Of a stretch of 64,000 nt of DNA, positions 55,215-63,817 are shown in pieces. The stretch is from UBA4744 sp963717135 (lineage in GTDB: Bacteria > Actinomycetota > Acidimicrobiia > Spongiisociales > UBA4744): positions 124,001-188,000 of the forward strand of contig CAVQVN010000002.1 in assembly GCA_963717135.1 (NCBI GenBank), read 5' to 3'. The notes beneath the pieces were generated by a model. That model saw only the letters and a program-made list of their open reading frames with translations, was not told where the DNA came from and did not search any database. The number at the start of each line of letters is the position of its first letter. Position 1 is the first letter of the stretch. The translations under genes were made by a program, and so were the position numbers.

Positions 55215-56460
55215 ATGAATGACGCAGCTCGCCGCGTACAGCGAACGTACCTTCTGCTTACGCTTCTATCGACCCTGTCCGCCTCACTCATCTGGGGCAT
55301 CAACACGCTCTTCCTACTCGACGCCGGACTGACCAATACCCAGGCCTTCGCCGCCAACGCGTTCTTCACCGTCGGTCAGGTGGTCTTCGAAATCCCCACC
55401 GGGGTGATCGCCGATGTGAAGGGCCGGCGTGCCTCCTATCTGCTCGGGGCTTTCACCCTGCTGGTGTCCACGCTTCTGTACCTGTTGATGTGGCAGGTCC
55501 GGGCGCCCTTCTGGGGATGGGCGGTTGCCTCGGCGGTGATCGGTCTCGGTTTCACCTTCTTCTCGGGTGCGGTCGAGGCTTGGCTGGTGGATGCGCTCGC
55601 CTTCAGCAAGTTCGGCGGCAATCTGGAATCGGTGTTCGCCAAAGGACAATCCGTAGCCGGAGCAGCGATGCTCACTGGATCGGTTGCCGGAGGCTTCATC
55701 GCCCAGGCAACCAACCTTGGCATTCCTTACGTCGTTCGTTCGGTTTTGCTGGGACTGACTCTCCTGGCGGCGTTCCTGTTGATGCGTGACCTGGGCTTCA
55801 CGCCGACCAAAGGCAAGGGCCCTATCGATGAAGTCAAGACGGTCTTGAGATCTTCCATCGATGCCGGGTGGCGCAGGCCACCGATCCGGTGGGTGATGTT
55901 GGCCGCCCCGTTTTCCATGGGCGTCGGCATCTTTGCGTTCTACGCAATGCAGCCCTATTTGTTGGAGCTCTACGGCGACCCCAATGCGTACGGCATAGCC
56001 GGGCTGGCGGCCGCCATCGTCGCCGGAGCTCAGATCGTCGGCGGCCTGATCGTGCCGTTCATCAGAAGGCTATTCTCCCGCCGGACTCACGCCCTCATCC
56101 TGGCGAGTCTCATCAGCGTGACGATGCTCGCCCTGATCGGCTGGACATCGACATTCTGGGTCGCCATCGTCCTCCTGGTGGTATGGGCGCTGGCATTCTC
56201 GGCCGCTACCCCGATCAGGCAGGCCTATTTGAACGGACTGATCCCGTCCGAGCAAAGGGCCACCGTCCTCTCTTTCGACGCGCTCGATGGGCTCCGCCGG
56301 CGGAGTCGTGGCGCAGCCGGTACTGGGAAGAGTGGCCGATCTGGGCAGTTACTCCGCGTCTTATGCGGTGGCGGCTGCCATTCAGTTGCTGGCACTTCCT
56401 TTTCTCGTACTGGCACGGCGAGAAAAGGCCGTTTCCGACCCGATCGAAGCTGCGTCGTAG
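55215..56460 (+). pseudogene. MFS transporter with a frameshift
   Basis: A major-facilitator protein. It starts MNDAARRVQRTYLLLTLLST and has twelve-helix-type sequence, with GVIADVKGRRASYLLGAF after helix 2. At about 56283-56290 the frame is lost: the sequence reads SFDALDGLRRR, whereas reading the next frame from the ATG at 56287 gives MGSAGGVVAQPVLGRVADLG and SYAVAAAIQLLALPFLVLA, ending in a TAG at 56460. So an extra base, most simply G at 56286, splits the last two helices. Either the gene is recently dead or this is a sequencing error. In-frame reading without the shift runs into the next gene. Confidence 0.8.
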
Positions 56461-56559
56461 TTTGTTGGGCTATCAGGTTGCACGGCGACCTGTACCTGAA
56501 CAAACATGACGTTGGCGACCTATCGTCCAGTATCGCCTCGACCCCGACTGAGGAGCATC

Positions 56560-57210
56560 ATGAAGGACTTCGTTACCCGGAACGTGGCCGCCGTCACCTT
56601 GGGCCTCGGCGTCACGCTGCTTGCCTCAGTGGTCATCAACATCGGGGTGTTGGCGCGAATCGGGTCGCTCGAATCCCGGATCGACCAGAACGCAGAGGAT
56701 CTCGCCCGGGTTGAGATCGGTGCCGGCCTTTTCGCTTCCGAGGTCACCGGATTGCAGGAACAGCTCGGCCGGCTGGCCCCCGAAGTTGGACGAGGTCTGA
56801 CCGAGGCCGTGGCCGGGCTCGAGGAATTCCGATCTTCGACGCTGGAGTTTGACGTATCAATCAATGAGACCATCCCCATCGACACCGAGATCCTTCTCGA
56901 TCGGACGCTCACCGTTCCGATTCAAGCCAGCTTTCCCATCGATCAGGTCGTGGACACGACCATCACCGTCGCCGGGCCGTTCGACACGAAGATTCCTCTG
57001 AACGTTTCGGTGCCGGTGCAACTCGATATCCCGGTCGATCTGGAGATTCCGTTCTCGATCAACGAGATTATCCCCATCTCCACCAGCGTTCCCGTCCGGC
57101 TCTCGATCCCGATTGCCATTGAGGTAGCCGAAACCGAGCTCGCCTCATTGGCGGACGCGCTCGGCAGTGGTCTGGCCGCCTTCGCTGATCTCATGGCGGG
57201 TTTCGAGTAG
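56560..57210 (+). CDS. Membrane-anchored protein with repeated Ile-Pro strands
   Basis: A 216-residue protein with one helix (TLGLGVTLLASVVINIGVLA, residues 14-33), a coiled-coil-like part (about 38-90), and then a region with regular IP or VP at about every 10 residues (IPIDTEILL, VPIQASFPI, IPLNVSVPV, IPVDLEIPF, IPISTSVPV, IPIAIEV), likely a beta-rich stalk outside the membrane. AGGAG lies 5 bases before the ATG at 56560. I know of no named family for it. It comes 100 bases after the MFS gene and converges with the TipAS gene. Confidence 0.8.
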   Translation: MKDFVTRNVAAVTLGLGVTLLASVVINIGVLARIGSLESRIDQNAEDLARVEIGAGLFASEVTGLQEQLGRLAPEVGRGLTEAVAGLEEFRSSTLEFDVSINETIPIDTEILLDRTLTVPIQASFPIDQVVDTTITVAGPFDTKIPLNVSVPVQLDIPVDLEIPFSINEIIPISTSVPVRLSIPIAIEVAETELASLADALGSGLAAFADLMAGFE

Positions 57211-57216
57211 CGACCC

Positions 57217-57978
57217 CTACCCGGCCGCCCGCAGGCCGTTGGCCAGAAACGCGTCCCGAACGAACGTGGCCAGACCGGGTTGGTAGTCATCCCAGAACCT
57301 GGTGAATCGGGGATCGAGCACGTACATGTCCCCCAACCCGGCATGCATCTCATGCGAGCACGGGTAGAACCACCGATCGATGTGCAGACGGTGTTGTTCC
57401 GCCGCTTCCATGCTTTCCTCCGCTTCCGGGTCGGTTCCGGCGGCACACAAGTCGGCCAGGCGCTGGTTGATCAAACCCGCCTCGTCCCTCATTTGCTTCC
57501 AGTCATCCTTGGAGTATCGGGCGGTTCGCTTGCTCGACTCGGCATAGGCCTTCGTATCGCCCCACCGCTCCCGCACCTCGTCCTCATACTCGGATGGGTC
57601 GAAGCTGCCGAACACTTCAAACATCTCTTCTTTGTTCATGGTGTGTCCCTCCTCGCGGGCCTGCAATGCCCTGTCGATGGCCTTCACCATCGATTGGAGA
57701 CGGTCGATCTTCCGCTCGATGAGCGTTCGTTGCCTTCTGAGGATCTGAGCGCGATTGAAGGTCGGTAGGTTGACCAAACCCGCGATTTCTTCGAGCCCAA
57801 ACCCTAGTTCCCGGTAGAAAAGTACTTCCTGCAGCCGTTCGAGGTCCGCCTCGTCGTACTGCCGGTAACCGGCCGCACTCTTGCCGGCCGGTCGCAACAG
57901 ACCGATCTCGTCGTAGTGGTGAAGCGTGCGAACCGTCACCCCCGCAGCCTTCGAGACCTCGCCGACTGAGTAGCTCAT
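57217..57978 (-). CDS. MerR-family regulator with TipAS antibiotic-binding domain
   Basis: A 253-residue activator. The N-terminal MerR domain has MSYSVGEVSKAAGVTVRTLH and HYDEIGLLRPAGKSAAGYRQ, then a dimer helix. From about residue 117 the TipAS-like domain follows (MNKEEMFEVFG to the end), which in TipA of Streptomyces binds thiopeptide antibiotics covalently. The ATG at 57978 starts the family sequence (the 57987 start adds three residues). A 19-base-spaced promoter with a perfect operator precedes it, so it probably regulates itself. Confidence 0.92.
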   Translation of the reverse strand: MSYSVGEVSKAAGVTVRTLHHYDEIGLLRPAGKSAAGYRQYDEADLERLQEVLFYRELGFGLEEIAGLVNLPTFNRAQILRRQRTLIERKIDRLQSMVKAIDRALQAREEGHTMNKEEMFEVFGSFDPSEYEDEVRERWGDTKAYAESSKRTARYSKDDWKQMRDEAGLINQRLADLCAAGTDPEAEESMEAAEQHRLHIDRWFYPCSHEMHAGLGDMYVLDPRFTRFWDDYQPGLATFVRDAFLANGLRAAG

Positions 57979-57995
57979 CGGCCACACCCTAGATC

Positions 57996-58010
57996 CTCAC
58001 GTAACGTGAG
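57996..58010 (-). promoter_or_regulatory. MerR operator in a 19-base-spaced promoter
   Basis: CTCACGT-A-ACGTGAG is a perfect inverted repeat. On the minus strand it lies between -35 TTGACT and -10 TAGGGT, spaced 19 bases, the over-long spacing that MerR proteins correct when activating. It precedes the TipAS-type regulator gene by 17 bases. Confidence 0.7.
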
Positions 58011-58027
58011 AGTCAAGTATTATTTGC

Positions 58028-58624
58028 CTAGATGTCGCCGAGCAGTTTCTGCTTCTTTTCCGCAAGTTCTTCATCAGTGAGCACGCCATCGCGGTGCAAC
58101 TTGGCGAGCATGTCGAGCTGTTCGGCCGCGGTTGGCTGACCTTGAAGGTTCAGGGTCCTGGATTCGCGGATCTGGTAGATCAAGAACTGGACGCCTTCCG
58201 GGTCCGGTATGTCGGTATACCGGCTCTGGCCCTGTTCACCGGCGGATTCGATCAACAGGTCCCCGGAATGCAGCAGACGCTCGATCACAGTCTGCGAAAA
58301 CGCCACATCGTTGATCACTTCGAGAGGTATCTCTTTGCCCTGCCGGGCGACGAAACCCCGCCGGACGATGAGACGTTCGTTGGTGACCACGTAGTGAGTG
58401 AACAACCACTTGATCCACTGCGGCAGCGCCACGATCAGCCAGAGCAATACGACTCCTCCCACCGCAAACCAAACCTCCGGGGACTCCACCGTGATGGCGA
58501 CGACGATTATGGCGGCCACCGAGAGCACCGAAATGAGGGTGGGGAGGATGACGGCCATCCAGTGTGGTCGGAAGGCGGCTGCAATTTCCTCGCCACTGCT
58601 GAGCAAACGGGCTGGGTATTTCAT
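58028..58624 (-). CDS. Membrane protein with PH-like and SHOCT domains
   Basis: A 198-residue protein. Two hydrophobic segments (about 25-47 and 52-72) are followed by a bacterial PH-like (DUF304) domain with HYVVTNERLIVRRGFVA and EIPLEVINDVAFSQTVIERL, and a C-terminal SHOCT helix (AEQLDMLAKLHRDGVLTDEE LAEKK). Such proteins sit on the cytoplasmic face of membranes and may bind lipids. The start ATG at 58624 begins the family sequence. The gene is divergent from the large glycosyltransferase-like gene. Function unknown. Confidence 0.85.
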   Translation of the reverse strand: MKYPARLLSSGEEIAAAFRPHWMAVILPTLISVLSVAAIIVVAITVESPEVWFAVGGVVLLWLIVALPQWIKWLFTHYVVTNERLIVRRGFVARQGKEIPLEVINDVAFSQTVIERLLHSGDLLIESAGEQGQSRYTDIPDPEGVQFLIYQIRESRTLNLQGQPTAAEQLDMLAKLHRDGVLTDEELAEKKQKLLGDI

Positions 58625-58719
58625 ACCGGGATCATAGGAGAACACCGCCCCCTGGTGCGGTAGAGCGATCATGCAGGGCGATACACTCCCGATCGCAATC
58701 ACTCCGGTGGAGGAACTAC

Positions 58720-60261
58720 ATGACCGAGCAATTCTCGCTCTACGGCAACCCGCTGCGCCCGGCGGACGCTCAGAAGGCTGCCGACTGGCAGCAGATGTTC
58801 ATCCGCAAATTCTCCTACGATCCCGGCGAACGTTACGACCTGAGCCTGGTCGACAACGAGTATCTCGGTGCGATTTTCGGGCTCAAGAACATCGTCCGCG
58901 ACGGAGGCGGCACCCCGATTCACGCTGACTCCGGTGTGGTACTGGGTACCGTCCGGATGGGGTTCGGCCACTACCGCATCGCCATGGCCGGCGCGTCGGC
59001 TGCCCGGGCCATGGGGTTCACGCCGCTGTGGCTCGACCTCCTCTCCATCCCCGGGATCACCTCAGACGTCATCAATTGGTGGAACACCCGTTACAGCCGA
59101 TTCTCCCGGCTTTCTCAGCGCAGCCGGTTCTTCAACCAGCGCGTGTGGGAGGCAGTAACCACCGGCAACGACACCCTTCCGGGTCTCTCCTGGGCTCTCA
59201 ACAACTACGCGGCCGGATGGCCCTGGCGATTTCTCAAGGCGAATGCTCGCGACTACCGCATGAGCGAGTTGTTCGGGCCCATGCACAGCGCGCTTCCCTC
59301 TGACATACCCATCCTGACCGCCCACATGTGGAACTGTATGGGGGCGGTCGCCGGTGGTATGACCAACGTCGTCGACATGATGTTCGACAACTGGCCCATG
59401 GCTTTTCAATTGACGGAGGGCGCCAAGCACGGAGTGCAGTCGCCTTCCGGCTACTACGGGTTTCGCACGATGAACGGTTTCGACGAAGACGATGAGATCC
59501 TCAAGCCGGTTCCGGCCGACGCACTGCACTATGTGGGCCACCACGTCGATCATGAACTCGTCGAGAACATCGAGATCGACTGCCGCCAGCGTCTGGAGCG
59601 GATGCATGATGGTCAACCACGGCGCTTCCTTCTCACCATGGGAGGCGCCGGCGCCCAGCGGGAGCTGTTCAAGGCGATCATCGAACATGTCGTACCGATG
59701 ATCCAACGCAACGAGATAACGCTGTTCGTGAACCTCGGCGACCACACCGACAACTGGAAGTGGCTTCGCAAGCAACTCGGTAGCTTTGCCGATCAAGTGC
59801 TCCTCCACACCAATTGGGAGGAAACCCAAACGCTCGCCGATGACATGCGCGCCGGACCGGCCACCGGCCTCCACGTCTTCCTCTATGACAATATCTACCA
59901 CGCCGTCTACTCGACCAATTACTTGATGCGGGTCGTCGATGTCCTCATCACAAAACCCAGCGAACTGGCCTTCTATCCAGTTCCGAAGATTCTCAACGAA
60001 CGGGTCGGAGGCCACGAAGCCTGGGGGGCGATCCGAGCTGCGGAACTCGGCGACGGCACCATCGAAGTGCGGTCGGTCCCCCGGACCCTACAGGCGATCG
60101 ACCTCCTGGCCGGCGAGCATGATTTGCTCGAGATGTTCTGCGATTCGATCGTGAAGAACAAAAGCATCGGCATCTACGACGGTGCCTACAAATGTGTGGC
60201 ATTGGCGACCGGCCGGGAGTGGGTCAGACAGACGCCCGCCAGTCCCACCGGTGATCAGTAG
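58720..60261 (+). CDS. Large conserved protein resembling GT-B glycosyltransferases
   Basis: A 513-residue soluble protein, MTEQFSLYGNPLRPADAQ at the start. The segment VLGTVRMGFGHYRIAMAGAS near residue 75 recalls the MGDG-synthase/MurG-like N-terminal loop with a Gly-rich turn and His, and LLTMGGAGAQRELFKAIIEH near 305 recalls the GT-B C-terminal nucleotide-sugar site. There is no N-terminal signal. The GT-B link is my inference; I cannot name acceptor or donor. GGAGGAACTAC precedes the ATG. Confidence 0.75.
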   Translation: MTEQFSLYGNPLRPADAQKAADWQQMFIRKFSYDPGERYDLSLVDNEYLGAIFGLKNIVRDGGGTPIHADSGVVLGTVRMGFGHYRIAMAGASAARAMGFTPLWLDLLSIPGITSDVINWWNTRYSRFSRLSQRSRFFNQRVWEAVTTGNDTLPGLSWALNNYAAGWPWRFLKANARDYRMSELFGPMHSALPSDIPILTAHMWNCMGAVAGGMTNVVDMMFDNWPMAFQLTEGAKHGVQSPSGYYGFRTMNGFDEDDEILKPVPADALHYVGHHVDHELVENIEIDCRQRLERMHDGQPRRFLLTMGGAGAQRELFKAIIEHVVPMIQRNEITLFVNLGDHTDNWKWLRKQLGSFADQVLLHTNWEETQTLADDMRAGPATGLHVFLYDNIYHAVYSTNYLMRVVDVLITKPSELAFYPVPKILNERVGGHEAWGAIRAAELGDGTIEVRSVPRTLQAIDLLAGEHDLLEMFCDSIVKNKSIGIYDGAYKCVALATGREWVRQTPASPTGDQ

Positions 60262-60898
60262 AGACGCTCCGGGCAAACAGGCCTAACCCCGAGGCCGCCA
60301 AGACGTGCCAGAGGGCATGCCCTTGCAGCGGACTGTCCGGAAGACACAGGGGCCCCCCGGTACGGCTCAACAGCATCACGATGGCCCCGACGACCAGAAA
60401 CGCTATTGCCGCCGGGATAGCTCCGCGCTCTTGATCCCAAGGTCTGTGGTGCGATGAAGCCCAGCGGGGACCAACCACCGCGACCACCGCGGCCAGGGCC
60501 AAAACGGCGTTCAACCGGTCTGCCACGGAGGCCCACGGACCTTCGACAGCTCCTATCGCCGAGGCGGTCGACAACCACCCGACCACAACCCATCTTGCGT
60601 CCCAGCCTCTCCAAGATCCGAGTTCGGTGATCAGTATCAGAAGCAATACGGTGGAGATCGATGCGTCATGAGCCCAATCAGCCGGAGGCCCGGTAGGTCC
60701 ATGGAAAGCCAGGCTTCCCAGGCCGACGAACACCAACGCCACCGCAAAACTTGCGCCTAGAAGCCTTTGTCCAGGTGAAGAACCTCGACCAACCGCAGCT
60801 ATGCCGATCCCGGCGAGCACAAAGGCAAGACTGCTCAGGGCGTTGACGGGTTGCAACAGAAGCCCCTCGACGAGACGTTCGCAATCCTGGGTAGGCAT
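60224..60898 (-). CDS. Ceramidase-like (CREST) membrane protein
   Basis: A 224-residue protein with seven hydrophobic segments. The CREST-type catalytic pattern is visible: CERLVEG with QPVNALSSLAFVLAG at the start, GLGSLAFHGPTGPPADWAHD (Ser-x3-His and Asp) and the C-terminal GHALWHVLAASG, His pairs that would hold zinc for amide hydrolysis. The ATG at 60898 is chosen because a longer frame to 60982 runs into the upstream gene's end. It overlaps the end of the glycosyltransferase-like gene by about 38 bases, convergently. Substrate uncertain. Confidence 0.82.
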   Translation of the reverse strand: MPTQDCERLVEGLLLQPVNALSSLAFVLAGIGIAAVGRGSSPGQRLLGASFAVALVFVGLGSLAFHGPTGPPADWAHDASISTVLLLILITELGSWRGWDARWVVVGWLSTASAIGAVEGPWASVADRLNAVLALAAVVAVVGPRWASSHHRPWDQERGAIPAAIAFLVVGAIVMLLSRTGGPLCLPDSPLQGHALWHVLAASGLGLFARSVSTDHRWDWRASV

Positions 60899-60936
60899 GG
60901 GGACCAGGCTAGAAGGCCCCAAGCCGGTCGGGATGG

Positions 60937-61851
60937 TCAGAACCGAAACCGGACTCCGGTCAGTTGCTCGGAGACCTCCCAAAGGTGTTCGGCAGTGGCA
61001 ATCTCATGACTTCGCCCACTTGAACGAACCTGAACGGCCGACCCGGCCTGCCGGGGCTTCGGACCGTAGTAAGTCCCGCCTTCGACGCTCGGGTCGGTAG
61101 CCGCCCGGACGGTCGGCAACGCCCCCCCGGCGGCGGTCTGTGCGAAGCGGTTGCCCAGCTTCCAGAACCAGTCGGATTTGCCCTGTTCGCGAGCAGACCG
61201 CCCCTGCAGATTGGTGGACGCATAGCCCGGGTGACAAGCGACGCTGGTCAGGGCCGCTCCCGCTCTCCGTGCTCTTCGGTCAAGCTCATAGGCGAACAGC
61301 AAATTGGCCAGTTTGGATCGTCCGTAGGCACCCCATTTTCGATACCGGTCGCCGTTGAGATTCTCCGGATCGATTCGCCCCAGACGATGGGCATCGCTTG
61401 ACACGGTCACCACCCGTGCCGCTTCCGACTCCAGCAAGAGGGGCAAGAGCCGACCGGTCAATGCGAAATGGCCGAGATGATTGGTTCCTAACTGCCGCTC
61501 ATGACCGTCGATCGTCGTCGCGAAAGGAACTGCCATAACGCCGGCGTTGTTGATCAGAACATCGATCCGTCCGACTGTGTCCGTGATCCGGGCCGCACAA
61601 TCTTCGACGGCACCCAGATCGCTCAGATCGCACGGCTCGACCTGCACTTCAACGGAAGGGCTATCGAGGCGCAGTCGGTCGGCCGCCTCCACACCGGCCG
61701 CTGGACGCCGAACCGCCATGACCAACCGAGCACCTCGACCGGCCAAGAAACGGGCGGTTTCGAAGCCGATACCCGAGTTGGCCCCGGTGATCACGAAGGT
61801 CTTGCCCGACTGATTGGGGACGTCGGCGGCATCCCATTGGTGGTCGTTCAT
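60937..61851 (-). CDS. Short-chain dehydrogenase/reductase (retinol dehydrogenase-like)
   Basis: An NAD(P)-dependent oxidoreductase of 304 residues. The cofactor site is ITGANSGIGFETARFLAGRG near residue 21, NNAGVM lies near 97, the catalytic Ser is in RVVTVSSDAHR and the Tyr-Lys pair in YGRSKLANLLFAYEL. This C-terminal-extended form matches actinobacterial SDRs annotated as retinol dehydrogenase-like, but the substrate is unknown. It is divergent from the next gene with a 68-base gap. Confidence 0.93.
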   Translation of the reverse strand: MNDHQWDAADVPNQSGKTFVITGANSGIGFETARFLAGRGARLVMAVRRPAAGVEAADRLRLDSPSVEVQVEPCDLSDLGAVEDCAARITDTVGRIDVLINNAGVMAVPFATTIDGHERQLGTNHLGHFALTGRLLPLLLESEAARVVTVSSDAHRLGRIDPENLNGDRYRKWGAYGRSKLANLLFAYELDRRARRAGAALTSVACHPGYASTNLQGRSAREQGKSDWFWKLGNRFAQTAAGGALPTVRAATDPSVEGGTYYGPKPRQAGSAVQVRSSGRSHEIATAEHLWEVSEQLTGVRFRF

Positions 61852-61919
61852 GGCGGGAATCGTAAATCGAGGTGAGCACTATCGGGACTCCCGGACCTGT
61901 GGATGCCAGACTGAAGACC

Positions 61920-62765
61920 ATGCAACATATCCTCCTTCTTCATCCGGGCGCGATGGGCGAGTCAATCGGGCGGGCTTTGGTCGACCAGGGCCACGAGGTG
62001 GCATGGGTTGGAGAGGGTCGCAGCCCGGCTACCCGTGTCCGAGCCGAGCGCGCCAAGCTGCATGAAGTCTCATCATTGGCAGCCGGCGTCGCCCCAGCCG
62101 AGGTAATCGTCTCGGTGTGTCCGCCTGCCGCGGCGGCCGACGTGGCGACTTCAGTGGGTCGTCTGGGCTTCCGGGGCATCTACCTGGACGCCAACGCGGT
62201 GTTTCCGGACACGGCGCGACGGATGGGCTCGAACTTGACCGCCTGTGGAGCCACGTTCGTAGACGGGGGTATCGTCGGTCCCCCGGCAGACCAGGCCGGG
62301 ACAACCCGCCTCTACCTGTCGGGCCCGGGATCAAGATCACTGGCCGACCTATTCGATGGTTCGTTGGTTGACGTGCGGGTAGTCGGTCGGCAACCGGGTG
62401 CCGCCTCAGCAGTCAAAATGTGTTTCGCGGCTTGGACCAAAGGGACTACCGCCCTGCTGTTGGCGATACGCGCTCTGGCTGATGCCGAAGGCGTCACCGA
62501 CAACCTTCTCGACGAGTGGGCGGCGTCCATCCCGGAACTAGTGGAAAGATCCGAACAGGTCGCCCGCAGCGGACTGAAGGCCTGGCGGTTTGCGCCGGAA
62601 ATGGAAGAGATCGCGGCAAGCTTCGAATCGGTCGGTCTCCCGGCAGGTTTCCACGATGCCGCAGCGGAGATTTACCGACGCATGGCGGGACTCAAGGATT
62701 CCAGCCCCTCCCCAACCCTTCAGCAGGTGCTCCCTCTCCTTCTTGGAGGGCCGTCGGCCGATTGA
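61920..62765 (+). CDS. NAD(P)-binding 6-phosphogluconate dehydrogenase-like protein (DUF1932)
   Basis: A 281-residue oxidoreductase-type protein. The dinucleotide site reads LLLHPGAMGESIGRALVDQG, then YLDANAVFPDTARRMG, VDGGIVGPP and the catalytic-domain lead KMCFAAWTKGTTALLLAI. The C-terminal helical domain fits DUF1932, which replaces the usual beta-hydroxyacid dehydrogenase C-terminus. I use the ATG at 61920, which starts the family sequence; a GTG at 61872 would add 16 residues. Substrate not known. Confidence 0.88.
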   Translation: MQHILLLHPGAMGESIGRALVDQGHEVAWVGEGRSPATRVRAERAKLHEVSSLAAGVAPAEVIVSVCPPAAAADVATSVGRLGFRGIYLDANAVFPDTARRMGSNLTACGATFVDGGIVGPPADQAGTTRLYLSGPGSRSLADLFDGSLVDVRVVGRQPGAASAVKMCFAAWTKGTTALLLAIRALADAEGVTDNLLDEWAASIPELVERSEQVARSGLKAWRFAPEMEEIAASFESVGLPAGFHDAAAEIYRRMAGLKDSSPSPTLQQVLPLLLGGPSAD

Positions 62766-62851
62766 GCTCGGAACCCCGATTCAAGAATCCCCGAGTAACC
62801 CACCTCAGTGAGTCCCAGCGTCGATGGAGATCCTCTTGATGGCATTCCGGC

Positions 62852-63739
62852 TCACCTTCGCTCCTCGAAAGCATCCCGGGCCAGGGCAATGGCGCCGATC
62901 AGTCCGGCGTCCTGACCGAGTGTGGGGGCCACCAGGTAGCCGTCCAGGTCTGCGGGGGAAGGACCGTAGCCCGCCAGGCGTTCCTTCAAGTACTTCCGCA
63001 CCAGTCCAAGTAGGCCGGGCTGCTGCATGACTCCCCCGCCCAGAATGATCCGTTGCGGCACAATGGTGTATGTGAGGGTCCTCATCCCCTGGGCGAGGTA
63101 GCGCGCCTCCAGATCCCAGACTTCCGGTCGGGCGCTCAACTCTGATCCCGGTCGCCCCCATCGAAGACGGATGGCGGGGCCGGCGGCCATCCCCTCCAGA
63201 CAATTCCTGTGAAACGGACAGCTCCCAGGGTACGTATCGCCCTGTTCCCGTTCCATGCCGACATGGCCCATCTCGGGGTGCCCCCGATTGTGAAAGGTAC
63301 GACCGTCGCGCAGTACCGCTCCCCCCAACCCGGTTCCGACTGTCACATAGACGAAAACCTCAAGACCGCGGCCTGCCCCCCACCACCCTTCTCCCAGGGC
63401 AGCTCCCCCCACATCCAGATCGATCACTGCGGGGAGGCCCAGATCGGATTCAATCCGGGACTTGATGTTGGCACGGCTCCATCCAGGTTTCGGCGTGTCG
63501 GTTATGAACCCGTACGTGTCCGAAGACGGATCGAGATCGAGCGGTCCGAACGAGGCAATCCCGACGGCGGCCACCGGCAGACCGGTGCCCCGAATGAACT
63601 CGATGCAAGCACCGATCGTCTCATTGGGATCAGTGGTAGGGATAGTGACATCGGTAATCAGGTCTGGTGACCGGCCAATCGCCACTCGCCATTTCGTGCC
63701 CCCCGCTTCGATGCCCGCATACAGAAGCTGTGGTTCCAC
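62852..63739 (-). CDS. ROK-family sugar kinase, fructokinase-like
   Basis: A 295-residue kinase. The phosphate loop AGIEAGGTKWRVAIG is at residues 8-22, the sugar-binding core DLDVGGAALGEGWWGAGRG near 107-125, and the zinc motif GHPEMGHVGM with CPFHRNCLEG, the His-Cys-His-Cys set of ROK fructokinases, near 153-180. ILGGGVMQQPGL follows. It should phosphorylate fructose or a related hexose. It is a single gene with no sugar transporter beside it except, further out, an ABC permease end. Confidence 0.93.
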   Translation of the reverse strand: MEPQLLYAGIEAGGTKWRVAIGRSPDLITDVTIPTTDPNETIGACIEFIRGTGLPVAAVGIASFGPLDLDPSSDTYGFITDTPKPGWSRANIKSRIESDLGLPAVIDLDVGGAALGEGWWGAGRGLEVFVYVTVGTGLGGAVLRDGRTFHNRGHPEMGHVGMEREQGDTYPGSCPFHRNCLEGMAAGPAIRLRWGRPGSELSARPEVWDLEARYLAQGMRTLTYTIVPQRIILGGGVMQQPGLLGLVRKYLKERLAGYGPSPADLDGYLVAPTLGQDAGLIGAIALARDAFEERR

Positions 63740-63817
63740 ATGCCATCCTTTCGACTACATGACAGTAGCTACCCGCCAAATCCTCATTCAATCAGGCGGG
63801 GAAAGGGCCCTGAACGG

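Noticed and set aside
55215..56714. A 499-residue MFS protein
   Set aside because: After 56290 the frame is non-membrane and Arg/Gly-rich, which is the shifted frame; the true end is the TAG at 56460 in the other frame.
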